A stretch of DNA of 64,000 nucleotides from Pseudocalidococcus sp964653145 (GTDB lineage: Bacteria; Cyanobacteriota; Cyanobacteriia; Thermosynechococcales; Thermosynechococcaceae), in assembly GCA_964653145.1 (NCBI GenBank), contig CAZZCG010000007.1, positions 67,555 to 131,554 of the forward strand, given 5' to 3'. Below, piece by piece: positions 26,228-34,605 of this stretch (positions are counted from its first letter, which is position 1; each line of letters opens with the position of its first letter). The notes under the pieces were generated by a model. That model did not search any database, was not told the DNA's origin, and saw only the letters and a program-made list of their open reading frames with translations. Made by a program: the position numbers and the translations under genes.

Positions 26228-27961
26228 ATGGCTTCGATTCTGGTTATTGATGATGAGCCAAATAATTTTGATGTCATTGAGGCCTTCTTGGATGACCAGG
26301 CCCATGAACTCCACTACGCCGCCGATGGGCAAACGGCCCTGGATGGCCTGGAGATTTTCAATCCCGATTTGATTCTCTTGGATGTGATGATGCCGGGAAT
26401 CAATGGCCTGGAGGTCTGCCAGCGGATTAAGTCCTCGGCGCGCTGGGATGGGATTCCGATCATCATGGTGACGGCCCTCAGTAGCAAGCAGGATTTATTT
26501 CGCTGTTTGTCCGTCGGGGCCGATGACTTTATCACAAAACCTGTGAATCGGATGGAGTTGCGGGCCCGTGTCCAGTCCATGCTGCGAATCCGTCAACACT
26601 ATACCGACATGGCCACCTTCAATGCCCGCCTCGAAGCCCAAGTCCGGGAACGCACGGCCCAACTGCAACAAACCATTGATCAAGATGCCCTCACCCACCT
26701 CCCCAGCCGCCTGGCCCTGGTTCAAACCCTGCAGCGACATCTCAGTGAACCTTGCTCTCCCCTAGCTTTAATTACCCTTGATTGCGATCAATTTAAGTTG
26801 GTCAATGGTTCCTTTGGGCACCGGATTGGGGATGAATTGCTCCAGGCCATTGCCGAACGGTTGAAACAACTCTTGGGGCCGGAGGATCTGTTGGCCCGCA
26901 TGGGAGAAGACGAGTTTTGTTTTTTACGGGTTGGTTGTCCAGGCCTGGAGACCCTACAGCCGTTTATTGAGGCCATTCAAACCAGCTTTATTGCCCCCTT
27001 TGCCGTCGCCAACTGCGAAATTTACATGAATGCCTCCATGGGAATTGCCTTTGCCAAGGATTGTGATATACCTGCGGAAAATTTGCTCAAGGATGCGGAC
27101 ATTGCCCTCTACCAAGCCAAGCAGCACGGTCGGGGCAGCTACCAGGTTTATGACAGCCAGATGCACATTGAAATTGTCAATCGTCTGACCCTGGAAAGTG
27201 ATCTGCAACGGGCCCTAGAGCGGGATGAATTTGTTATTTACTATCAACCAATTGTCTGTCTGAAAACCCACCAGCTTCATGGAGTGGAAGCCCTAATTCG
27301 CTGGCAACATCCCCAACGCGGTATGGTTTCTCCCGCTGCCTTTATTCCCTGTCTGGAAGGAACGGGTTTTATTGTGCCGGTGGGTCTTTATGCCCTGCGC
27401 ACCGCCTGTCAACAACTCAAACACTGGCATGAGGGTGGCTTCCCCGACCTGACGATGAGTGCGAATATTTCAGTACGGCAATTTGCCTGTCCCACGCTTT
27501 TAGAAGACATTGATCAAATCCTGGCTGAAACCCAAGTCAATCCCGCCCTGTTAAAACTCGAAATTACCGAAAGCTGCATCATGGAAAATGCCGAGCGCAC
27601 CATTGCCCTCACCCAAGAACTCCGGGCCCGGCAGATTCAAATTAGTATTGATGATTTTGGAACTGGCTACTCCTCCCTGAGCTATCTTCACTGTCTGCCG
27701 GTCAATACCCTAAAAATTGATCGCTGTTTTGTCACTAACATCACCCCTGGTACCATCAACCACAGCGTTGTCAATACGATCATTATCCTCAGTCAACAAC
27801 TGGGCCTGGATGTGGTCGCCGAAGGGGTAGAAACCATCGTCGAAGAACAGTGTCTCTTGGCCTTGGGATGTCAGTATGGTCAGGGGTATTTATTTGCCCG
27901 TCCCCAAAGTGGCCTGGAACTTGAGCGCACCTATTTTGACCAGGCCTTGCTGGTTCGATGA
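26228..27961 (+). CDS. Response regulator REC-GGDEF-EAL (c-di-GMP turnover)
   Basis: The 577-residue protein has a receiver (Asp52 in LILLDVMMP), a short coiled linker, a GGDEF domain (about 155-310) and an EAL domain (about 320-575). The GGDEF signature is altered to GEDEF (ARMGEDEFCF), so cyclase activity is doubtful. The EAL motifs look intact: GVEALIRWQHP, NISVRQF, LEITES, DDFGTGYSS, LKIDRCFV and VAEGVET. The likely output is phosphorylation-controlled c-di-GMP hydrolysis. Its receiver is very similar to that of the gene just upstream (5 bp spacing). It is the last gene of the cluster and converges on the permease gene with about 16 bp between stops. Confidence 0.93.
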   Translation: MASILVIDDEPNNFDVIEAFLDDQAHELHYAADGQTALDGLEIFNPDLILLDVMMPGINGLEVCQRIKSSARWDGIPIIMVTALSSKQDLFRCLSVGADDFITKPVNRMELRARVQSMLRIRQHYTDMATFNARLEAQVRERTAQLQQTIDQDALTHLPSRLALVQTLQRHLSEPCSPLALITLDCDQFKLVNGSFGHRIGDELLQAIAERLKQLLGPEDLLARMGEDEFCFLRVGCPGLETLQPFIEAIQTSFIAPFAVANCEIYMNASMGIAFAKDCDIPAENLLKDADIALYQAKQHGRGSYQVYDSQMHIEIVNRLTLESDLQRALERDEFVIYYQPIVCLKTHQLHGVEALIRWQHPQRGMVSPAAFIPCLEGTGFIVPVGLYALRTACQQLKHWHEGGFPDLTMSANISVRQFACPTLLEDIDQILAETQVNPALLKLEITESCIMENAERTIALTQELRARQIQISIDDFGTGYSSLSYLHCLPVNTLKIDRCFVTNITPGTINHSVVNTIIILSQQLGLDVVAEGVETIVEEQCLLALGCQYGQGYLFARPQSGLELERTYFDQALLVR

Positions 27962-27977
27962 CTGTTACTGGGCACAC

Positions 27978-29321
27978 CTAAAGCCAAACCAAAAATCGGA
28001 GCACCAAAAACACCCCAAGGGCACTCACCTGGGCCACCGTCACGGGCACCCCATAGGCCAGGAATCGCTGAAAGGTGATTTTTCGGTCATTTAACTCCGC
28101 AATCCCCGCAGCCACAATATTGGCCGAAGCCCCAACCAAGGTGCCATTCCCCCCCAACGTGGCCCCAAACATCATGGCGTAAAACAGGGGTAAGACCTGA
28201 GGTGGATAGGCTCCATTAAATCCCGGATCTAGGACATCACTGCTGAGCATCCCAACTTGAATTAAATACTTTTGCAGCAACGGCACCATTGCCACCACCA
28301 GGGGAATATTGGGAATCACCGATGAGAGGGCTGCGGTCAGAATCAGCAAAATCAATGCCCCCCAAAAGATATTCGTTCCCAACACTACCGCTAAGAGGTT
28401 GGAAATTTGGGCAATCACTCCGGTTTTTTCCAGGCCCCCGATCAGGACAAACACACTCATAAAAAAGATCAACGTGCTCCAGTCAACATCCCGGAGAATA
28501 TGGTTGACCGTGTCAATTTTGCTGTGGTGGGCCAATAGCAGGGCCAGGGCGGCTCCCATCAGGGCTACAGCGGGGGGGGAAACGGGGACGGGCAAGGACT
28601 CCCCAATGACGAAAAACACCAACACAAAGGTCATGATTACCGCACCCACAGCCAAGGCGCGGGGATGATTAATGGTGGGATGGGGCAAGTGGGACAAGTC
28701 CGCCAGCTCTTTGCGCCAAGTTCGCCGGAATAGCCAAGGCAGGAGGGCCACAATCACCCCAACGGCAATCACGCCCCCCAGGCCCAAGCGATAGAGATAG
28801 TCCATGAAACTAAGATTGATACTGTCACCAACAATGTAGGTTGCCGGATCCCCCACCAAGGTAATTAAACCCGCACTGTTGGCCACAAACACCATCAAAA
28901 TTAACAGCGGAACAAAGTCAATGCCCAACTCCGCAGCCATGGGAGGCAGCAGGGGCGCCAGTAACATCACCGTTGTCGCGTTGGGCAACACAGAACAAAT
29001 AATCGTCGTGATCCCAACAATGGCCAGTAGGAGTCGCCGCCCTTTACCTTTAGCAAAAAACACAATCTGAGTCCCCAAATACTCAAAAATTTGGGTTGGC
29101 TGAAAGGAGCGCACCAGGATCATCACCCCTAAAAATAACGCAAGCGTGCCATGGCTGCGGGCAATACAATTAATTGCTTCTTGCATGGTGAGGATGTTGA
29201 AGAAAACCAGCAGAAGCCCCCCTAAAAAGCCGACAACCGTCATTTCCAGCCAATCACCCACGATCAATAAAATGACCATGATGAAGATGCCTGATGCTAC
29301 AAAAGCCTGCCAATTTTCCAT
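27978..29321 (-). CDS. ArsB/NhaD/SLC13-type ion permease
   Basis: The 447-residue protein is almost entirely hydrophobic, with about 11 membrane helices. It carries the ion-transporter superfamily signatures: NATTVMLLAPLLPPMAAELG, ANSAGLITLVGDPATYIVG and GNGTLVGASANIVAAGIAE, the inverted repeats that bind substrate and cation. I use the ATG at 29321, preceded by GAGG at a good distance; a TTG at 29336 would add five residues. The substrate (anion, arsenite, or Na+/H+ exchange) cannot be told. The leader carries a c-di-AMP riboswitch, which suggests a role in ion or osmotic balance. Confidence 0.87.
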   Translation of the reverse strand: MENWQAFVASGIFIMVILLIVGDWLEMTVVGFLGGLLLVFFNILTMQEAINCIARSHGTLALFLGVMILVRSFQPTQIFEYLGTQIVFFAKGKGRRLLLAIVGITTIICSVLPNATTVMLLAPLLPPMAAELGIDFVPLLILMVFVANSAGLITLVGDPATYIVGDSINLSFMDYLYRLGLGGVIAVGVIVALLPWLFRRTWRKELADLSHLPHPTINHPRALAVGAVIMTFVLVFFVIGESLPVPVSPPAVALMGAALALLLAHHSKIDTVNHILRDVDWSTLIFFMSVFVLIGGLEKTGVIAQISNLLAVVLGTNIFWGALILLILTAALSSVIPNIPLVVAMVPLLQKYLIQVGMLSSDVLDPGFNGAYPPQVLPLFYAMMFGATLGGNGTLVGASANIVAAGIAELNDRKITFQRFLAYGVPVTVAQVSALGVFLVLRFLVWL

Positions 29322-29429
29322 AGAGACCTCGGCCAAAAGTTAGGGGGTTGACAAACGCGGTCTGAAGTCGGAAAAATGCTTGCCCCACTCTCCTCGCGCG
29401 ACGAAAAAGCAGCCAGGTCGGATGAATGG

Positions 29430-29620
29430 ATTGCGTCTCCTCTCAATGCTGACGGGGTTAGCTGACGGGCTAGGACTGAGAGATGTCCACTCCAAGGATT
29501 TTGGATTCGCCCCGATACGGTGGGTTCCCCGCTTTCTCGGATTTGTCTGAGGGTGCCAACTGGAAAACTGAGGGGCCAGGTAACAGCAGCAACAAAACCC
29601 AGAAATTAAGCTGACGGCGT
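29430..29620 (-). ncRNA. ydaO/yuaA-type c-di-AMP riboswitch
   Basis: On the minus strand the 324-bp leader of the permease gene contains, in order, the conserved blocks of the ydaO-type c-di-AMP riboswitch: GCTTAAT near 29611, GGGGAACCCA near 29525, CGGGGCGAATCC near 29505, CCCGTCAGCTAACCCCGT near 29455 and GAGAGGAGACGC at 29433-29444. These match the family consensus order and spacing as I know it; limits are approximate. The ATG of the permease gene lies about 110 bp downstream. In this class, c-di-AMP usually turns expression off. No clear intrinsic terminator with a U-tract was found in the expression platform. Confidence 0.85.
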
Positions 29621-29645
29621 TTAGCTCATGGTAGCAGATGGGATT

Positions 29646-30959
29646 TTACCCAGTTGTTCTGCCGGTAACCCAATACACAGTCATCCGCCCTTTACCCTTG
29701 ATCGATAACTCACCGCAGCGTTGACAGTTAAATTGCTGGTGAATGAGGTCGTAGGTAGCCTGGGTAATTTGAATTTGTCCACCCTGTCCGTGGGACTCCA
29801 TCCGACTAGCGGTATTCACAACATCCCCCCACAGGTCATAGATGAATTTTTTGCGGCCAATGACCCCCGCTGTTACCGGCCCAGAGTTAATTCCAATCCG
29901 AAAACCCAGGGGCTCACCATCGAGGGTGTAGTTTTTGCTAAAGGCTTGAATATCTAACGCTAAATTCGCCAAGGCCTGGGCATGGTCATAGCGCGGGCGG
30001 GGCACTCCAGCGGCCACCATATAACAGTCACCAATGGTTTTAATCTTTTCCAGGCCATAGTCTTCTGTCAATTCATCAAAGTGGGAAAACACCTCATTCA
30101 GCATTTTGACCACCTGGGCGGGGGCCATCCGACTCGACAAAACGGTGAAGTTAACAATATCAGCAAACAACACACTGGCCTGGGCAAAATCTTCCGCAAT
30201 AATCTGAGAGCTTTGTTTGAGGGTTTGGGCGACCTCACTGGGGAGAATATTCAGGAGCAAGCGGTCAGCCTGGTGGCGGAGTCGTTCAGCTTCGGCCCGT
30301 TGTTGTTCAATCAAGCAGCGTTGTAAAAAATCCCGACGATGGCGGCGTTCATTAAAATAACTCCCAATAATTCCGGTTATAACTGCCCCAACTAAAAAAA
30401 AGCAGGCGACTTCAAATTCAACTCGTCCTGTTGCTGTGCGTAGTAAATGTTGAATGCCAATCGCAATCCCCCCATAGATGGCTAAGATACTCGCTCCCAA
30501 CACCACAGACTGGGGAAATAGTAAACCAAAGGCTGCCGGGCCTCCAACCGCTGCAATCACCAGGCCAACGTAATAGAAATCGAAGGAGGCTTCATGGGGC
30601 TGGCTCAAGGCAATCATCAGCGATACCCCCAAGACAAACACCAAAGCTGCCAGGGTCGCAATCCAAACAAAGAAGCGTTGAAATTGAGAAAACCGAAAGG
30701 TTATGGGAATTAGTAGCAAGGTTGAGACCATCACAGCCCGAATCCCCCAAAATATTGGCCAAGACTCTGGAGCTGCATTGACATCAAGGATTAGAAACGC
30801 CGCAATCGGAAGCGTTACCGTAATAATCGCCGCCCGGACATAGTTGACGGAATTCCGAAAAAAGTCTTGTCGAAAAACTCGTTCTAACGGCAACGGAAAG
30901 CGAACATAATTTTGATACTCAAGGGGATTAATTTCAGCTAAGGACTCAGGGAGCAACAT
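29646..30959 (-). CDS. Membrane class III adenylate/guanylate cyclase
   Basis: The 437-residue protein has about six hydrophobic segments in residues 35-200, a short coiled linker (QQRAEAERLRHQADRLL), then a class III cyclase domain to the end. Metal-binding aspartates are in VLFADIVNFT and KTIGDCYM. The lysine before TIGD and the Asp in YDLWGDVVNT favour ATP as substrate, so cAMP is the expected product. The ATG at 30959 (MLLPESLAEI) is preferred to an upstream start at 31022 that overlaps the next gene. It lies 38 bp after the tandem copy, with which it shares a near-identical catalytic domain. Confidence 0.92.
   Translation of the reverse strand: MLLPESLAEINPLEYQNYVRFPLPLERVFRQDFFRNSVNYVRAAIITVTLPIAAFLILDVNAAPESWPIFWGIRAVMVSTLLLIPITFRFSQFQRFFVWIATLAALVFVLGVSLMIALSQPHEASFDFYYVGLVIAAVGGPAAFGLLFPQSVVLGASILAIYGGIAIGIQHLLRTATGRVEFEVACFFLVGAVITGIIGSYFNERRHRRDFLQRCLIEQQRAEAERLRHQADRLLLNILPSEVAQTLKQSSQIIAEDFAQASVLFADIVNFTVLSSRMAPAQVVKMLNEVFSHFDELTEDYGLEKIKTIGDCYMVAAGVPRPRYDHAQALANLALDIQAFSKNYTLDGEPLGFRIGINSGPVTAGVIGRKKFIYDLWGDVVNTASRMESHGQGGQIQITQATYDLIHQQFNCQRCGELSIKGKGRMTVYWVTGRTTG
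29672..30311. repeat. 640-bp direct repeat, copy A (cyclase catalytic domain)
   Basis: This stretch of the first cyclase gene matches 31021-31660 at an offset of 1349 bp, with only about four base differences by eye, all near the low-coordinate end. The flanking N-terminal parts of the two genes are clearly diverged, so the identity is limited to the coiled linker plus catalytic domain. Confidence 0.9.
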
Positions 30960-30997
30960 AGTTACTGTTGGGCAATGACAGGTACGATGAGCTAAAT

Positions 30998-32304
30998 CTA
31001 GAATAGTTTTCCCAGTAGCCAATACACAGTCATCCGCCCTTTACCCTTGATCGATAACTCACCGCAGCATTGACAGTTAAATTGCTGGTGAATGAGGTCG
31101 TAGGTGGCCTGGGTAATTTGAATTTGTCCGCTCTGTCCGTGGGACTCCATCCGACTAGCGGTATTCACAACATCCCCCCACAGGTCATAGATGAATTTTT
31201 TGCGGCCAATGACCCCCGCTGTTACCGGCCCAGAGTTAATTCCAATCCGAAAACCCAGGGGCTCACCATCGAGGGTGTAGTTTTTGCTAAAGGCTTGAAT
31301 ATCTAACGCTAAATTCGCCAAGGCCTGGGCATGGTCATAGCGCGGGCGGGGCACTCCAGCGGCCACCATATAACAGTCACCAATGGTTTTAATCTTTTCC
31401 AGGCCATAGTCTTCTGTCAATTCATCAAAGTGGGAAAACACCTCATTCAGCATTTTGACCACCTGGGCGGGGGCCATCCGACTCGACAAAACGGTGAAGT
31501 TAACAATATCAGCAAACAACACACTGGCCTGGGCAAAATCTTCCGCAATAATCTGAGAGCTTTGTTTGAGGGTTTGGGCGACCTCACTGGGGAGAATATT
31601 CAGGAGCAAGCGGTCAGCCTGGTGGCGGAGTCGTTCAGCTTCGGCCCGTTGTTGTTCAATTACACATTCCTGCAAAAAATCCCGCCGCTGCTGTCGTTCA
31701 TTAAAAAATCCTGATGTCATGCCAATACAGAGAGAACCGATGAGAAAAAAACAGGAAACTAAAAAATTCACCCGCCCCACCGGAGACAGCAGCAGTCGAT
31801 GGACCCCCAATGCAATCCAGCCATAGACTACCAACGTTCCCAGGCCCAAAACAGTCGCTTGTCGAAAAAACAACCCAAATACCGCTGGTGCCCCCAACAT
31901 CGTAATAATCAGTCCAACGTAGTAAAAGTGATAGACTGCTTCATCGGGTTGACTTATGGCATACATCAGACAGACACCCCAACTCACAATTAGGGAAGCC
32001 ACCGTGGAGATCCAAAGAAAATAACGGCGCAAAATGGCCCGCTTGAGAATAAAGGGAAACCACAAGAGGGTAATAATTATGCCTAAACGAATTAGCCAGA
32101 GCTTTGGCCAGGTTTGCGGCGCGGCAAAATAATCCAAGGCCCAATAGGTTCCGAGAACGACCGTAGCAATCAAAATGGCGATGCGGATGTAGGTAATGTT
32201 TTTTTCGTAATAATTAGCCCGAAATGCCTGCTCTAAGGGTGGGGGAAACCGACGTTGATCCTGAAACTCAAAAAATCAAAGGTGGCTAACTCCGGCGGCA
32301 ACAT
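30998..32304 (-). pseudogene. Second membrane class III cyclase, frameshifted near its start
   Basis: From 32173 down to 30998 the frame is open (391 aa) with about five hydrophobic segments and a full catalytic domain (LFADIVNFT, KTIGDCYM, YDLWGDVVNT). Upstream of 32173, coding similarity to the neighbouring cyclase continues (FPPPLEQAFRANYY versus FPLPLERVFRQDFF) but this frame meets a stop near 32274. The natural start (MLPPELATFDF at 32304, or 32310) is in another frame. Adding one T to the run of six T (A run at 32270-32275 on the plus strand) would join the two. Either a sequencing error, a real inactivating or phase-variable slip, or use of an internal start could explain it. Confidence 0.8.
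31021..31660. repeat. 640-bp direct repeat, copy B (cyclase catalytic domain)
   Basis: This is the partner of 29672-30311. The match stops abruptly at TTGTTCAAT (30311/31660). Beyond it the two genes encode related but different sequences. This pattern points to gene conversion between tandem paralogues. Confidence 0.9.
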
Positions 32305-32331
32305 CCCCATCGCCTTAGAATGTCTGGGCGT

Positions 32332-33501
32332 TTAACTTGGGCTCAGGGTGGAGAGACTGGCACCGGGATAGTAATACCCCAGAATTTGCAGGTAGCTGTA
32401 GCCTTGTTTGCCCAATTCATAGGCCCCAGTTTGACTCATGCCCCGGCCGCCAAAGACATCACGGACAATATCATCGGTTGCGGCATACATGGAGACCATG
32501 ACTCGTCCACTTTTGGTTAAGACAATGCCTCGCGTGGCCTGGACTGCGGTTTGTCCGGTGTTCCATTCATCTTTAATCCCCCGATAGACTTGCCAGCGTT
32601 GAGTATTTCCCAGATCAAAAAAGCGACTGGCGGGCTTAAACATTTGGGCTAGGGCGTAGGAACGGGCGGCAATGGCCTGGGCTTTGAGGGTATGGAGCGG
32701 CCAACTGGGATAGACCTCAGCCCCGACCACAGAGACCACATACTGCTCCAAATCCAATTGATTAATGGCACTCACCTGGCCATCCACGGAAATGACCCGC
32801 ATTTTGCCCCGATACCAATGTCCATCCACATAGACCAGGCCAGAAGTTCCAGGATTCAACCAAATCGAAGGGGGAAGCGGTTGACTCCAGCCCAAAAATC
32901 CTTGGCCACCGGGTTTCAGGGTCAGACCTTGATTGGCCGCCAACGTTCCTAAAACTCTTCCCTGATCATCGGTTATGGCCAAATCCTGATTGACCCCAAT
33001 CGTGACCTGGGCCTGGTTATGAACGACAGCAACTCGTACTTGGGGGGCATTGGCCTGGCTGGGGGCAACGGGCTTCAGGGCCGGCGGTGGGGTAATGGCG
33101 ACGTTGGCAGATGTTCTGGTTGGGTTCAGGGGGGTAGCTGGTGGGGTAGCCCTCAAACGCGGGTTGAGTAGATCTCGGGATTGCAAGAGAGGACGGGGGT
33201 TTTTGGGATGGTTGGCCTGGCCAAGGAAGGGAGAGGGAATGGGGGTTGTGGGCGGGGTTGTCAGAGAATTCAGGGCCAGTTGGTTGTGGTTAAGCTGTAC
33301 CTGGGATGAGGCATAACGGGGGGGACTATTGGGGTTGGAGTTGGCCTGGGAGCGAATCAGCGGCACTAAAATTAAAGCCCCCAGCACGGGAATTCCAAGA
33401 CCAATCCCCACCAGGCCAGGACGGTATTGTGACCAGGCCCGCGTTGAGAACCTAGATACATTGCTAGTGAGCTGATGAAGGGGCCAGAACTGCCGCAGCA
33501 T
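32332..33501 (-). CDS. SpoIID/LytB-domain exported protein
   Basis: The 389-residue protein has an N-terminal membrane anchor (about residues 30-48, GLGIPVLGALILVPLI). A Pro/Asn/Thr-rich linker of about 120 residues follows, then a C-terminal SpoIID domain (LDLEQYVVSVVGAEVYPSWP, LKAQAIAARSYAL, and GMSQTGAYELGKQGYSYLQIL). In sporulating bacteria SpoIID is a lytic transglycosylase acting on peptidoglycan; cyanobacterial homologues are probably cell-wall enzymes. I use the ATG at 33501 (MLRQFWPL) over a TTG at 33516; neither has a strong ribosome site. It lies 28 bp upstream of the cyclase pair on the same strand. Confidence 0.87.
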   Translation of the reverse strand: MLRQFWPLHQLTSNVSRFSTRAWSQYRPGLVGIGLGIPVLGALILVPLIRSQANSNPNSPPRYASSQVQLNHNQLALNSLTTPPTTPIPSPFLGQANHPKNPRPLLQSRDLLNPRLRATPPATPLNPTRTSANVAITPPPALKPVAPSQANAPQVRVAVVHNQAQVTIGVNQDLAITDDQGRVLGTLAANQGLTLKPGGQGFLGWSQPLPPSIWLNPGTSGLVYVDGHWYRGKMRVISVDGQVSAINQLDLEQYVVSVVGAEVYPSWPLHTLKAQAIAARSYALAQMFKPASRFFDLGNTQRWQVYRGIKDEWNTGQTAVQATRGIVLTKSGRVMVSMYAATDDIVRDVFGGRGMSQTGAYELGKQGYSYLQILGYYYPGASLSTLSPS

Positions 33502-33690
33502 AGTGTTTTGAGTCAAAATTTAGGCAAACCCAACCTTGAGACTAACATCCTCCCCCGACCTCGACAAGGAAAATCTACCAGGGTTGGCAGCATCTCCACC
33601 TTGAACCCGGCCAGGAACCAAAGGATAAAATACGAGCGTGAACCTCGGAACACCCATTAGACAACTTGGCCTAAATCCCCACTCTCATTC

Positions 33691-34521
33691 ATGAACCAGC
33701 CCACCACCTCGGGGTCAAAATTGCCATGGCCATCCCTCAAGTCTTGGTTTCGAGACCATGAAATTATTTTGGATCTCTCGATCACTGGCCTGGTATTGTG
33801 CTCCATCGCCATCTTTGTCATTGAAACCTATCCCATTGCCCCCTCCCTGCGCCAAGGCTTAGACCGGTTAAATTTTGGGATTCTGTTGACCTTTGCGCTG
33901 GAATACGGACTCCGGCTATGGATCGCAGAACGGAAATGGCGCTATTTTTTCAGCCTCTACTCCCTGATTGACCTGCTGACGATTGTGCCTTTTTTTATTG
34001 GCCTGGTAGATATCAGCTTTATTCGGGTATTTCGCTGGTTTCGGATTCTTCGGCTGTTTCGGTTTTTACAAGAACGGTCTTGGTTAGGTCGCTTTACCAC
34101 CGCGGATACCGCCATCTTTGCCCGCATCCTCTTAACCCTGTTGGCAATTTTATTTGTCTATTCCGGTCTCATTTACCAGGCCGAGCATGATCTCAATCCC
34201 AACAACTTTTCCACCTTTCTCGATGCCTTTTACTTTGCCGTCGTCACCATGACCACCGTGGGCTTTGGGGATATTACTCCGGTTTCGGAGGTGGGGCGGC
34301 TGTTGACCGTGCTGATGATTTTTACTGGCATTGCCCTAATTCCCTGGCAAGTGGGGGACTTAATTCGGCAGTTGGTTAAGAGTCCACAACAGATTTCCCT
34401 GGTTTGTCAGGGCTGTGGACTGCGGGGCCATGATGTCGATGCCCGGTTTTGTAAGCGCTGTGGAACGCCGTTTTTTCCCACGAATGACGTGAAACCAGTC
34501 CCGACCACCCCAGGAGATTAA
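33691..34521 (+). CDS. Voltage-gated-type potassium channel with C-terminal zinc ribbon
   Basis: The 276-residue protein has six membrane segments (about residues 25-230). The fourth segment carries spaced arginines (FIRVFRWFRILRLFRF), as in voltage sensors. The pore has the K+ filter TTVGFGDITP. After the last helix comes a short zinc ribbon with CQGCG and CKRCG pairs (about 240-265). This looks like a Kv-type channel with an unusual cytoplasmic metal-binding tail in place of an RCK domain. The zinc ribbon may tune gating or assembly; this is inferred. The gene stands alone between divergent and downstream genes. Confidence 0.88.
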   Translation: MNQPTTSGSKLPWPSLKSWFRDHEIILDLSITGLVLCSIAIFVIETYPIAPSLRQGLDRLNFGILLTFALEYGLRLWIAERKWRYFFSLYSLIDLLTIVPFFIGLVDISFIRVFRWFRILRLFRFLQERSWLGRFTTADTAIFARILLTLLAILFVYSGLIYQAEHDLNPNNFSTFLDAFYFAVVTMTTVGFGDITPVSEVGRLLTVLMIFTGIALIPWQVGDLIRQLVKSPQQISLVCQGCGLRGHDVDARFCKRCGTPFFPTNDVKPVPTTPGD

Positions 34522-34605
34522 CCAACTTAGTCAAGGAATTTTACCAAGCTGCATAGATTACAGTAAGTGCAGAGTAGCCGCAGATTAAATACGTAAGGAG
34601 CATCA

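Noticed and set aside
29982..30326. Long plus-strand frames duplicated over both cyclase genes (also 31331-31714)
   Set aside because: They are antisense shadows of the cyclase catalytic domain, identical because the underlying DNA is repeated.
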